Assembly (NCBI GenBank): GCA_002732675.1
Contig: NVRR01000024.1
Location: 1-27,068 of the forward strand
Length of the DNA: 27,068 nt
Direction: 5' to 3'
From: Sneathiella sp.
GTDB taxonomy: Bacteria; Pseudomonadota; Alphaproteobacteria; Sneathiellales; Sneathiellaceae
Below the pieces are notes generated by a model. The model was not told the origin of the DNA and made no database searches. It saw only the letters and a program-made list of their open reading frames with translations. The translations under genes were made by a program, and so were the position numbers. Below are positions 8,660 to 16,763 of the stretch, one piece after another. The number at the start of each line of letters is the position of its first letter. Position 1 is the stretch's first letter.

Positions 8660-11600
8660 TTAACTGATCAGGGATCGGAACTGGCGATTGGCGAAGGCGA
8701 GCTTTGAGATATCAAGGCCACCCATGGAACGGTACTCCTTCATCAGCTCCGACGACCGCGTAATTGGGGCTTTATGCTGTTTTACCCAATGATCATAGGC
8801 GTTACGGCCGGCATGGCCATTTGCTTCGGCAAAGACGGAGTTGGTGATCGCTCGTTGCTGACCATAAAGGTCATCAATGATTGCCGTGATGGCGAGGCGG
8901 TCCCAGTTATTCTCTGGCTCAATGCTTTCGGCGGCGGTCCGGAGCCAATCCAGGTTAAGCTCGGCACCGATGGCGAAATACACTTCGCCAACCTCGGTAA
9001 TCGGACGGGAGCTCGTATTGCCGACTTGTACCATATCGAGTGAGGAGCGCAACGGACCCAAGGCGGCAACCCGCCGGGCAAACGCCTTCGGGACACCAGC
9101 GGTGATAAGCTGGCCAGCGCGGTCGTTGAAGACTTTGCGCCCCTCAACGCTCAAAAGCTCCTCCAGCCCTTTTTCAAGTTTGCGCATTTCCGCCGATAAA
9201 CTCCCGGCTTCGGAGGCAATATCCACCTTGGCCGACAAGCGCCGCAGGCACCACAGGGTTGCTCGCCGTGCCAGTTTTTGGGTGACGTCAATCATGCGGC
9301 CCTGAACGTCGGAGGATACCTTGTTGTCGAGCGATTCAATGCCCGCCCAGATATTGTTCAAATCAAACACATCGCAGACCAGGGCGAAGGCCCGTGCCAC
9401 TTCCTGTGGTGTGCTACCCTGTTCCTCCATCATTTGCAGGACGAAGGTCGGGCCCGCGCGATTGACCAACTGATTGACGATGATTGTCGTGATAATCTCG
9501 CGGCGTAGCCGGTGGTTTTCAAGACAGGACGCATGTTTTTCCGACAGTTGGGGCGGGAAATAGTTGGTGAGCCATGTATCATAAAAGGTATTGTCCGGAA
9601 GATCCGTTTCCAGAATATCCTCATAGAGCGTCATTTTCGCGTATGCGAGAAGAACCGACATTTCAGGGCGCGTCAGGCCTCGCCCACCTGCCCGTCTCTC
9701 CGCCAGTTGCTCATCATCGGGTAAAAATTCAACGGCACGGTTAAGCCGACCTTTTTTCTCCAGATCGCGGATGAACCGGACATTTTCCTCGAAATTGACA
9801 AGGCTTTGCCGGTCAGCCGTGGTCAATGCCTGGGTTTGCAGATAATTATCCTGCAATACATGCTCTGACACAGCGTCCGTCATCTCGACCAGCAAACGGT
9901 CACGCTGCTTGCCGGTCATCTCGCCGTCATCAAGCACGGCCCGCAGCAGGATCTTGATATTCACTTCATGGTCGGAGCAGTCTACGCCCGCCGAATTGTC
10001 GATGGCGTCTGTATTCAGACGCCCGCCAGAAAGAGCATATTCAATCCGTCCAAGCTGGGTCGTCCCGAGATTACCGCCCTCGCCGATGACTTTGGCGCGG
10101 ACTTCGTTACCATTGATCCGAATGCTGTCATTGGCGCGGTCTCCGGCATCATTGTTACTTTCACCGGCGGCCTTGATATAAGTCCCAATCCCGCCAAACC
10201 ACAGAAGGTCCGCCTGGGATTTAAGGATTGCCGTCATAAGTTCGTTGGGCGTGACATTGTCGGTTTTGATGTCCAGCAATTTCTTGATTTCCGATGACAG
10301 CGGAATGGATTTTGCCTTGCGGTCAAAAATCCCGCCGCCTTGGGAAATCAGCTTGGTGTTATAATCCTCCCAAGAGGAACGCGGAAGCTTGAATATCCGC
10401 TCGCGCTCCTTGAAGCCCTTGGCCGCGTCGGGGGAAGGATCAATGAATATATTGCGATGATCGAAGGCCGCAACAAGTTTGATATGCTTGGACAGCAGCA
10501 TGCCATTGCCAAAGACGTCACCAGACATGTCGCCGATACCGGCCACGGTAAATTCCTTGCTCTGGGTATCATGATCCATTTCCCGGAAATGGCGCTTGAC
10601 GGATTCCCAAGCACCGCGCGCCGTAATTGCCATTTTCTTATGGTCATACCCAGCAGCCCCGCCGGAGGCAAAGGCATCGCCCAGCCAGAAGCCATAAGAT
10701 ATCGCCACTTCATTGGCGATATCTGAGAAGGTCGCCGTGCCCTTGTCCGCTGCGACGACGAGGTAGGGATCATCAGCATCATGGCGCACCACATTCTGGG
10801 GCGGCACCACCTCGCTGCCAACATAGTTATCAGTGATATCGAGAAGCCCGGAGATGAAAATCTTATAGCAAGCGATACCCTCTGCCTGAATTTCCTCACG
10901 TGTGCCATTGGGCGGCAATCTTTTGGGGAAGAAGCCCCCCTTGGAGCCGACAGGGACGATCACGGTATTCTTAACCATCTGGGCTTTCATCAGGCCCAAA
11001 ACCTCGGTGCGGAAATCTTCGCGCCGATCCGACCAGCGCAACCCGCCACGTGCAACCTTGCCACCGCGCAAATGTACGCCTTCCACCCGCGGACTATAGA
11101 CGAATACTTCTACATGTGGACGCGGCAACGGCAAATCATCGATTTTCTGACTGTCGAGCTTGAAAGAAAAATACGGCTTCTCGGCACCGTTTTTATCCTT
11201 CTGAAAACTATTTGTCCGCAGAGTATTAAGGATCAGATTAACGAACCGACGCAAAATTCTGTCATCGTCGAGACTGGCAACCTGGTCCAGATCCTGCCAG
11301 ATATCGTCCAGAATACGGGCGACCGCGGCAGCCCTGTCCCCCTCGAATTCCGGGTCGAAGCGAACATTGAAAAGCTCAATCAAGCGTCGGCAGATTACCG
11401 GGTTTTCCGACAATGTATTGATCATGTAGGATTGACTGAAAGTGATTCCCGTCTGCCGCAGATATTTCGCATACGCGCGCAAGACGACGACGCTGGACCA
11501 ATCCAGACCGGCCCGCAAAACCAGCCGGTTAAATCCGTCATTTTCCATTCTCCCGGACCAGACCCGCCGGAAGGTTTCTTCGAATTTCGCTTTCAGATCA

Positions 11601-13561
11601 TGCAGGTCAAGCGCCTGACCACCGGGCTCAACCAGGTCAAAATCATGTATCCAGATAGGCTGCTTCAAGCCGGGCGACGAAACATAGTACGGGTTTTCCG
11701 ACTGAACCCTCAGTCCCATATTCTCCATCATTGGCAGACAATCGGACAAGGAAAGCGACTCGCCGGGGCTGTATACCTTGAAACGTACCTTGTTTTCTGG
11801 ATCCTCCACCCAACGATAAAGGTTTAATCCGAGCTCACCGCCGGATTTGCAGACGACTTCCGTCTTTTCGATATCATACAGAGCCAGCTCCGCATTGAAG
11901 CGTTCCTGATATCCAACCGGAAAGGCTTTGCCGTACCGAGCCTTGAGACGCAATCCTTTTTCTTCGCCCCATTTATCAAGAAGGGCATCATGAAGATCGT
12001 CAGACCACTCCCGCGCCGCGCCCACCAGAAGGCGATCGAGGTCAGCCTCATCTATTTCCGGTTTATGCTTGCTTTTAAGGGCGATGATATAATGAATGCG
12101 GGCAAGCGCGTCGTCACCGACAAGCGCGTATTGCGACGACACCGAACCATTGTGAACCTCGGCGAGGATATTGCCAAACTTCTTCCTAATATCTGTATTG
12201 AATTTTTCCCGCGGGACATATACCAGCGCCGAGACGAACCGCTGAAACCGGTCGCGCCGGAGCAAAACACTAATTCTAGGCCGTTCCTGCAGCAAAAGAA
12301 TTTTTGATGATATTTCAAAAAGATCCTCGACAGAAATCTGAAACAGCTCGTCCCGCGGATAGGTTTCGAGAATATGGGCCAGCGCTTTTTCATCATGGCT
12401 ACTTTTGGCAAGACCCGCCATTTCCAGCGTCTGTGATACCTTGCGGCGCAGGTATGGAATATCCCGGGGGATGCGATTATAGGCAGCCGAGGTAAAAAGC
12501 CCTGTAAACCGGTATTCACCGATCACGTCACCCTTATCATTGAATTTTTTGACGCCGACATAATCCAGATGCACGGCCCGATGAACCGTCGAGCGGACAT
12601 TGGCCTTGGTCACGATGATCAATTCGCGGCGGCGCAGGAAATCTTTCACTTCTGGCGACATTTCGCGATTACCCGACATAATGCGCCGCTTGGGGTCACG
12701 CAGGATGCCAAGACCTGAATCCTTCACAATATCCCAGCTGTCCTGTTTTTTCTTCGCCGAATCCCCAAGTTCAAATTCCCGGTAGCCCAAAAATGTAAAA
12801 TGGCCGTCAGACATCCACTCCATCAAGGCGCGTGCTTCCTGGACTTCCGCTTTTTCCAATGGCGGCGGGTTTTCTTTCAGGTTTTTGATAATGTCATCAA
12901 CACGGCCAAGTATGGGGCGCCAGTCTTCGACGGCCAAGCGCACGTCAGTCAGTGATTTGGTAAGCTCACTCTCGATTTCCGCCAATACATTCGGATCGGA
13001 TTGCTCATCAATCTCGAGGTGCATAATGCTTTCGCGTACGTGTTTTTGTTTTGCCGTTGGCTGGCCTTCGAACACTTGCTTGCGCGTCCCCTTCGCATCC
13101 CGCTCGACATCCAGTACCGGATGGACAATCTGGTGGATTGTCAGTGCACGCCGGGACAGAGCCGCCGTGACGCTATCAACAAGGAACGGCATATCATCAT
13201 TGACAATTTCGATCACTGAGTGGGATGTTTTCCAGCCATTCTCTTCCAGGTCAGGGCTAAAGACCCGTAATTTGGTCACACCAGGCTTGCGTTCCGCGCC
13301 GAACTTGTAAAGCGACAAAGCGGATCCATAAAGATGCTCGGGGGTGAGGTCAAGCACATCCTCCGGTGACAAACGTTCAAAAAATTTTCGGGCAAAAACT
13401 GTGACGTCCTTCGCCGCCTTTTCGTCCAGACGCATTGCAACCATAGAGAGAATTTTATCAATTTTTTCCGTTTTCAGTTCTTGCGATTTTGCAACCATAG
13501 TCAGGATCCCCATCCCATAAATTGACCTATAAGTCTTTCCCGAATCATCGGTAAGTCTCAC
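8660..13561 (-). CDS. NAD-dependent glutamate dehydrogenase, large (about 180 kDa) class
   Basis: At up to 1,633 residues this belongs to the giant NAD-GDH class, known from Streptomyces, Pseudomonas and Caulobacter. It converts glutamate and NAD+ to 2-oxoglutarate, ammonium and NADH, and serves catabolism of glutamate-family amino acids. The long N-terminal half is regulatory and carries ACT-like regions. The catalytic core begins near residue 800: GGLRWSDRREDFRTEVLGLM, the substrate-binding stretch VGSKGGFFPKRLPP near 870, and the dinucleotide-binding GIGDMSGDVFGNGML near 1005. The GTG at 13561 has an excellent site, AAAGGA at 7-base spacing. In-frame ATGs at 13513 and 13498 (MVAKSQELKTEK, the more family-like N-terminus) are alternatives with weaker sites. 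No frameshift is seen. DJ-1/PfpI-family and MFS genes follow on the same strand. Confidence 0.96.
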   Translation of the reverse strand: MRLTDDSGKTYRSIYGMGILTMVAKSQELKTEKIDKILSMVAMRLDEKAAKDVTVFARKFFERLSPEDVLDLTPEHLYGSALSLYKFGAERKPGVTKLRVFSPDLEENGWKTSHSVIEIVNDDMPFLVDSVTAALSRRALTIHQIVHPVLDVERDAKGTRKQVFEGQPTAKQKHVRESIMHLEIDEQSDPNVLAEIESELTKSLTDVRLAVEDWRPILGRVDDIIKNLKENPPPLEKAEVQEARALMEWMSDGHFTFLGYREFELGDSAKKKQDSWDIVKDSGLGILRDPKRRIMSGNREMSPEVKDFLRRRELIIVTKANVRSTVHRAVHLDYVGVKKFNDKGDVIGEYRFTGLFTSAAYNRIPRDIPYLRRKVSQTLEMAGLAKSSHDEKALAHILETYPRDELFQISVEDLFEISSKILLLQERPRISVLLRRDRFQRFVSALVYVPREKFNTDIRKKFGNILAEVHNGSVSSQYALVGDDALARIHYIIALKSKHKPEIDEADLDRLLVGAAREWSDDLHDALLDKWGEEKGLRLKARYGKAFPVGYQERFNAELALYDIEKTEVVCKSGGELGLNLYRWVEDPENKVRFKVYSPGESLSLSDCLPMMENMGLRVQSENPYYVSSPGLKQPIWIHDFDLVEPGGQALDLHDLKAKFEETFRRVWSGRMENDGFNRLVLRAGLDWSSVVVLRAYAKYLRQTGITFSQSYMINTLSENPVICRRLIELFNVRFDPEFEGDRAAAVARILDDIWQDLDQVASLDDDRILRRFVNLILNTLRTNSFQKDKNGAEKPYFSFKLDSQKIDDLPLPRPHVEVFVYSPRVEGVHLRGGKVARGGLRWSDRREDFRTEVLGLMKAQMVKNTVIVPVGSKGGFFPKRLPPNGTREEIQAEGIACYKIFISGLLDITDNYVGSEVVPPQNVVRHDADDPYLVVAADKGTATFSDIANEVAISYGFWLGDAFASGGAAGYDHKKMAITARGAWESVKRHFREMDHDTQSKEFTVAGIGDMSGDVFGNGMLLSKHIKLVAAFDHRNIFIDPSPDAAKGFKERERIFKLPRSSWEDYNTKLISQGGGIFDRKAKSIPLSSEIKKLLDIKTDNVTPNELMTAILKSQADLLWFGGIGTYIKAAGESNNDAGDRANDSIRINGNEVRAKVIGEGGNLGTTQLGRIEYALSGGRLNTDAIDNSAGVDCSDHEVNIKILLRAVLDDGEMTGKQRDRLLVEMTDAVSEHVLQDNYLQTQALTTADRQSLVNFEENVRFIRDLEKKGRLNRAVEFLPDDEQLAERRAGGRGLTRPEMSVLLAYAKMTLYEDILETDLPDNTFYDTWLTNYFPPQLSEKHASCLENHRLRREIITTIIVNQLVNRAGPTFVLQMMEEQGSTPQEVARAFALVCDVFDLNNIWAGIESLDNKVSSDVQGRMIDVTQKLARRATLWCLRRLSAKVDIASEAGSLSAEMRKLEKGLEELLSVEGRKVFNDRAGQLITAGVPKAFARRVAALGPLRSSLDMVQVGNTSSRPITEVGEVYFAIGAELNLDWLRTAAESIEPENNWDRLAITAIIDDLYGQQRAITNSVFAEANGHAGRNAYDHWVKQHKAPITRSSELMKEYRSMGGLDISKLAFANRQFRSLIS

Positions 13562-14033
13562 TAAATTATCCTTTAAAGAATAATTTGCAAACCTAAATTA
13601 AGCGTAAAAACCTTCGTTTTTTCAAAGTGTTATTTTTTCTCTGCCTAATTTATAAGCAGAACCGATATCCATCTCCCCTGTTCAGTTGAAGGTTTCTGCG
13701 GCCTATGGCGATCTGAACCAAATCCAAGGGCTTGCCTTATCTGAGAAAGAATGCCGAAAATTGCTAACTAAAGAGAATAATACTATTGCTCACAACGCCC
13801 GGAAGACAAACGTTTGGTGATCATAAATATATGTGAAGCCTCGTACTTGGGTCGGCGTCACCAGAGAAAAACTTAAGCGTTTCCAGACAGCAAACCATTG
13901 CATATCTGGCTTTGACCAAATGCAGGCTGGTGCTCGATGCGCCCGGAAACTGACAATCGTATAATTAGTAATGAGACAGCTTCAAAGACGATCTGCACTA
14001 AGAGAGAAGAGCCGTTTTCCAGCGACAAAAATG
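13562..14033. other. 472-base intergenic spacer between gdh and the glycoside-hydrolase-like gene
   Basis: The spacer is AT-rich near the gdh start. Both flanking genes are on the minus strand, so it holds the gdh promoter region and the end of the upstream transcript. A 55-codon stop-to-stop frame on the plus strand (13656-13820) has only a TTG start at 13686 and no ribosome binding site, so I do not call it a gene. An imperfect hairpin lies at 13883-13909: outer arms CCAGA/TCTGG and inner arms GCAA/TTGC. On the minus strand a run of five T follows it 11 bases later, too far for a convincing terminator. Confidence 0.5.
13597..13625 (-). promoter_or_regulatory. Candidate sigma-70 type promoter for NAD-GDH
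   Basis: On the minus strand TTGAAA (13625-13620) and CTTAAT (13602-13597) are separated by 17 bases, in an AT-rich stretch about 36 bases before the GTG start. The match is good at -35 and moderate at -10. It was found by eye, so other AT-rich combinations nearby cannot be excluded. Confidence 0.35.
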
Positions 14034-15254
14034 CTATTTTTCAGGGCAGTCCGGCATGTTATAAGATAGTTGATAAAGATGCGTCTCGTAAGCACCGAAA
14101 TTATCACGAAACCGGCCCTCAACCGTCTTGATGGACCGGTTTTCATCCAGTACGACGACGTTCGGGTGCAGATCTGGTTGCTTCACGTGAAACAATGCGG
14201 CACCGGGAAGTTTACTGCGGGAGCCCGCAAAAATATACAAATGGCATTTATCACGCTTCACGAGGGATGCAATGCTTGTGAAACGCTCACCTGACCCTCT
14301 CGGGGTCGCATTTGTCGTCGAGACGGCATCTTTCAGGCTTTCACTGTTCAGTATTACTGCCAGTGACGTAATACGGTGGTTAATGGCTTTAACAGCATCC
14401 CGGAGATCGCCGTGCTGAAGGAGGGCTGCCTCAATGAATGTCGGCCTGAATTGATGGACGAAATAGATGATGCCCTTAGCGCCATGGATAATGGCAAGCC
14501 ACACCTGATTTCGCACCTCTTCCTTCGTTGGTATGATGTCCGGATTGTCAATACGGCTTGCGCCAATAACAGCCCAAACTGGTTTGCCACCATCGGTCCA
14601 TTTGATCAACCGATCGACACCCTTTGCCACTAAATCCAGCCGTCCACGAACGGCTAAATCGCGATGTGTCACGGGATATATGTCGAACGAGACAATATCG
14701 GCCGCCTTGACATAGTCTTCGTAATCTTCCGGATGATTTGTCCGCGGTCCCCGGCCATGCCAATGATCCAATGCGACTCCCTGACCGAGATTGAGAAGAA
14801 CGGGCCGCGTCGGGTCTGCCGCGCGCATTTTTTCGTATCGCGCCCACATTTCAGCAGGCAGAATAGGTGGGCCAGCCCGCAGTGCCCCGTCAACCCACTG
14901 GCCATTATCCGGCTCGCCCTTCTGCGCCCAACCGATGATCATATCGTTATTCGGATCGGTCAGACCAACCTCATTCTGGGCGCTGAAAACTGGCATATTT
15001 GCGGCCTTGAGGCGGGCAAGCTGGTCGCTTGTCGGCCCTTTCCAGAGCCCCACATACAAATTAATCCCTATTTCCTTGTACGCAGACGCCTTGTCTGGCG
15101 CTTGCAGCGAGACACCAAGGGGGAAAAAAGCCGGATTTTCAAGAAGGTGGCTTAGGGACCTGTCGGGTTCCGCAGAATACCCCGCTTTTGGCACCGTCAA
15201 GAGAACAAGGGCCGCTATGACGAAGGAAACCGTAAAACAGTGCGTATATCTCAT
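14034..15254 (-). CDS. Secreted glycoside-hydrolase-like protein (TIM-barrel type)
   Basis: This 406-residue protein starts with a Sec signal peptide (hydrophobic segment about 9-22, likely cut after YSA near residue 28). The mature part reads like a (beta/alpha)8 glycoside hydrolase: PLGVSLQAP, a strand leading to GWAQKGEPDN with candidate catalytic acid E114, then DIVSFDIYPV near 187-195, GKPVWAVIGAS near 223-233, and WLAIIHGAKGIIYFV near 252-266. The last two resemble the final barrel strands of such enzymes. I cannot place it in a numbered GH family. The second catalytic residue is uncertain. The C-terminal part, from about 310, may be a beta domain. Its start overlaps the end of the metallophosphoesterase gene by 4 nt (ATGA), so the two are translationally coupled. 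It may trim or modify surface polysaccharide, inferred only from neighbouring export genes. Confidence 0.6.
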   Translation of the reverse strand: MRYTHCFTVSFVIAALVLLTVPKAGYSAEPDRSLSHLLENPAFFPLGVSLQAPDKASAYKEIGINLYVGLWKGPTSDQLARLKAANMPVFSAQNEVGLTDPNNDMIIGWAQKGEPDNGQWVDGALRAGPPILPAEMWARYEKMRAADPTRPVLLNLGQGVALDHWHGRGPRTNHPEDYEDYVKAADIVSFDIYPVTHRDLAVRGRLDLVAKGVDRLIKWTDGGKPVWAVIGASRIDNPDIIPTKEEVRNQVWLAIIHGAKGIIYFVHQFRPTFIEAALLQHGDLRDAVKAINHRITSLAVILNSESLKDAVSTTNATPRGSGERFTSIASLVKRDKCHLYIFAGSRSKLPGAALFHVKQPDLHPNVVVLDENRSIKTVEGRFRDNFGAYETHLYQLSYNMPDCPEK

Positions 15255-16045
15255 AGAATGTCTTTATTTTTCCCGTCGAGCACAAGGCATGTCAGTTTGT
15301 TCGAATAAAAGGCGCCGGTATCTATGCCGATACGGTTGGTCTTGAATTCAGGGGCTGGCGTAATACTATGGCCATGTACGATAACTTTTTCATATGCGTC
15401 TCCATGCAGCAGGAATTCATCCCGTATCCACAAGAGATCCCGTTCTTTTTGAGCGCTGAGGGCAACGGTCGGATCAATCCCGGCATGGGCAAAAAAATAA
15501 TCACCAAGGGTATAGCTTTCCACCAGGCCTTCAAGAAAAGCGCGATGCCGGTCGGGCAGAGCCTTCTGGAGCTTTTCTCTAACCGAGACAATATCTTCGC
15601 TGGTCAATTCACCCACAGAGATATCGATACCGTAGCTTTGTACCGTCGCATCGCCGCCAAAATGGAGCCAGCGTTTTCCTTTCAACGGATCATCCAGAAA
15701 GGTCAGCATAGAGGCCTCATGATTACCGTTCAAGGTCACAATGTTCATCTGCGGTAAATCAAGGTCCAGAATAGTATCGATAACGGCCGCGCTCGCAGGT
15801 CCCCGGTCAACATAATCGCCCAGAAATATCAAATGCGTATTCAAGGCGCTTCGCTTGACAGCATCGGCAGCAATATTGGCCAGCAAGGGAACAAGCAGGT
15901 CATTCCGGCCATGGATATCACCGATGACATAGGCACAATAACCCTCCGGCATCTCCGCTGCCGCCACCGATATCCGCGTACCACCCGTCTTTGCCTTGCG
16001 CATTGGCATCAGTTTATTGAGCTTGGAAAACGCCATCATTCCCAT
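15251..16045 (-). CDS. Metallophosphoesterase, bacterial Ser/Thr protein phosphatase (PPP)-like
   Basis: This 264-residue protein has every dinuclear-metal motif of the PPP/ApaH-like calcineurin superfamily in order: GDIHG (D43, H45), GDYVDRG (D77), LNGNHE (N108, H109), FAHAGIDP (His near 200) and VHGHS (His near 233). The family includes protein phosphatases such as PrpA and diadenosine tetraphosphatases. The sequence alone does not separate these. No signal peptide is visible, so cytoplasmic. The ATG at 16045 lacks a clear ribosome binding site. The next ATGs (codons 3 and 4) are possible alternatives. It is the first gene of a two-gene unit with the secreted hydrolase-like gene, an unusual pairing of a cytoplasmic phosphatase with an exported enzyme. 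A terminator upstream at 16129-16160 separates it from the type I secretion unit. Confidence 0.85.
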   Translation of the reverse strand: MGMMAFSKLNKLMPMRKAKTGGTRISVAAAEMPEGYCAYVIGDIHGRNDLLVPLLANIAADAVKRSALNTHLIFLGDYVDRGPASAAVIDTILDLDLPQMNIVTLNGNHEASMLTFLDDPLKGKRWLHFGGDATVQSYGIDISVGELTSEDIVSVREKLQKALPDRHRAFLEGLVESYTLGDYFFAHAGIDPTVALSAQKERDLLWIRDEFLLHGDAYEKVIVHGHSITPAPEFKTNRIGIDTGAFYSNKLTCLVLDGKNKDIL

Positions 16046-16128
16046 CTTTCAGAATAGGTCCTGACCCTCAGTACTAGAACTTAACGGCTTTATCCGCCAG
16101 TAACAATAAAGTCAGGTCTTGCTCGCCC

Positions 16129-16160
16129 AAAAAAAGTGGCGGCCAAATTGACCACCACTT
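16129..16160 (-). terminator. Intrinsic terminator of the type I secretion / small-protein unit
   Basis: Read on the minus strand, AAGTGGTGGTC (16160-16150) and GGCCGCCACTT (16144-16134) form an 11-bp stem with two G-U wobbles around the loop AATTT. The stem runs directly into seven T residues (16135-16129). On the plus strand the two wobbles become C-A mismatches and no T-tract follows, so it acts leftwards. It lies about 100 bases after the stop of the small protein gene and before the metallophosphoesterase gene, marking a transcript boundary. Confidence 0.8.
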
Positions 16161-16262
16161 CATATATGTACTGAAATATTTTTTAGCGATAAATATATGG
16201 AAATCGGTCAGAAAATTGGCCTTTTTCCCTTAAAAAATTTACTTCATTGAATTCTCTAAAAA

Positions 16263-16610
16263 TCAATCCTCAATCAAATGGTCTTTATGACGCCGACGGC
16301 CCAGCCAAATGATTGCGCCGAGCGCAAACATGAACAAAAGCAGGGCCGGGTGAAAAAAGCTTTCATCTTTCGCAGCCGCAGCGGATACATGATCAGCGGC
16401 TCCCGTCTGTATTTTTTCGCCAAATAACGCCACTTTCGTCGCTGACGTTGGCCGCCCGTCCGTCAGGGCCGGTACGGCCTGATTTATACCCACCAGTGTC
16501 GCTTTGGTAATTTCTGTGCCACCTTCGGCAGAGAGCGGTGATGCATGAGGTGCATTTATCGCAACAACAAGAGATAGAGACGCAGCCATCAGAATTTTGC
16601 CAAAAATCAC
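16263..16610 (-). CDS. Small secreted or bitopic protein with C-terminal hydrophobic anchor, unknown function
   Basis: I do not recognise a family. The frame is open from 16718, but a GTG at 16610 preceded by GCAGGAGA at 8 to 9 bases is the likely start, giving 115 residues. The N-terminus (FGKILMAASLSLVVAINAPHAS) looks like a signal peptide cut near residue 24. A polar alanine-, threonine- and glycine-rich stretch follows, with no cysteine. Then comes a second hydrophobic segment, PALLLFMFALGAIIWLG, followed by RRRHKDHLIED. That order (helix, arginine cluster, short tail) has the layout of PEP-CTERM and related sorting signals, but the Pro-Glu-Pro motif is missing, so a plain membrane anchor is equally possible. 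The gene lies 153 bases after the HlyD-type gene and before a strong terminator. The context suggests an accessory or substrate of the secretion unit or of the exopolysaccharide locus. The function is unknown. Confidence 0.65.
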   Translation of the reverse strand: MIFGKILMAASLSLVVAINAPHASPLSAEGGTEITKATLVGINQAVPALTDGRPTSATKVALFGEKIQTGAADHVSAAAAKDESFFHPALLLFMFALGAIIWLGRRRHKDHLIED

Positions 16611-16709
16611 GTCGTATTTCTCCTGCAATAAAAATGTCTGGATTCCACGTTTCCAACGAAACCGTAACCTCGATTGCCTACAGGAATATGACGATTTGAC
16701 ATATCCTGC

Positions 16710-16727
16710 ATCCCTCATTTGAGGGAT
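16710..16727 (-). other. Perfect stem-loop between the adaptor gene and the small protein gene
   Basis: The arms ATCCCTC and GAGGGAT form a 7-bp stem with a 4-base loop. No T-tract follows on the minus strand, so it is not a standard terminator. Its place in the 153-base gap suggests mRNA processing or partial attenuation, which would lower or uncouple expression of the small protein. It also overlaps the spurious upstream ATG at 16718. Confidence 0.45.
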
Positions 16728-16763
16728 AAGGAAAAATAAATTAAAATTTGGGCTTTGCTTCTT

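Noticed and set aside
10781..11827. 348-codon open frame on the plus strand inside the glutamate dehydrogenase gene
   Set aside because: It is fully antisense to a strongly family-matching coding region and shows no recognisable domain; such antisense frames are common opposite long genes.
13656..13820. Possible 55-codon plus-strand frame in the spacer right of gdh
   Set aside because: Only a TTG start is available, no ribosome binding site is present, and no family is recognisable; an open frame of this length is expected by chance.
14034..15254. Secreted hydrolase-like protein as an exosortase substrate
   Set aside because: Its C-terminus has no hydrophobic helix or arginine cluster, so no PEP-CTERM-like tail is present.
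16611..16718. Longer 151-residue version of the small protein starting at 16718
   Set aside because: That start lies within a hairpin. The extra 36 residues are basic and would bury the signal peptide, while the GTG at 16610 has a strong ribosome binding site.
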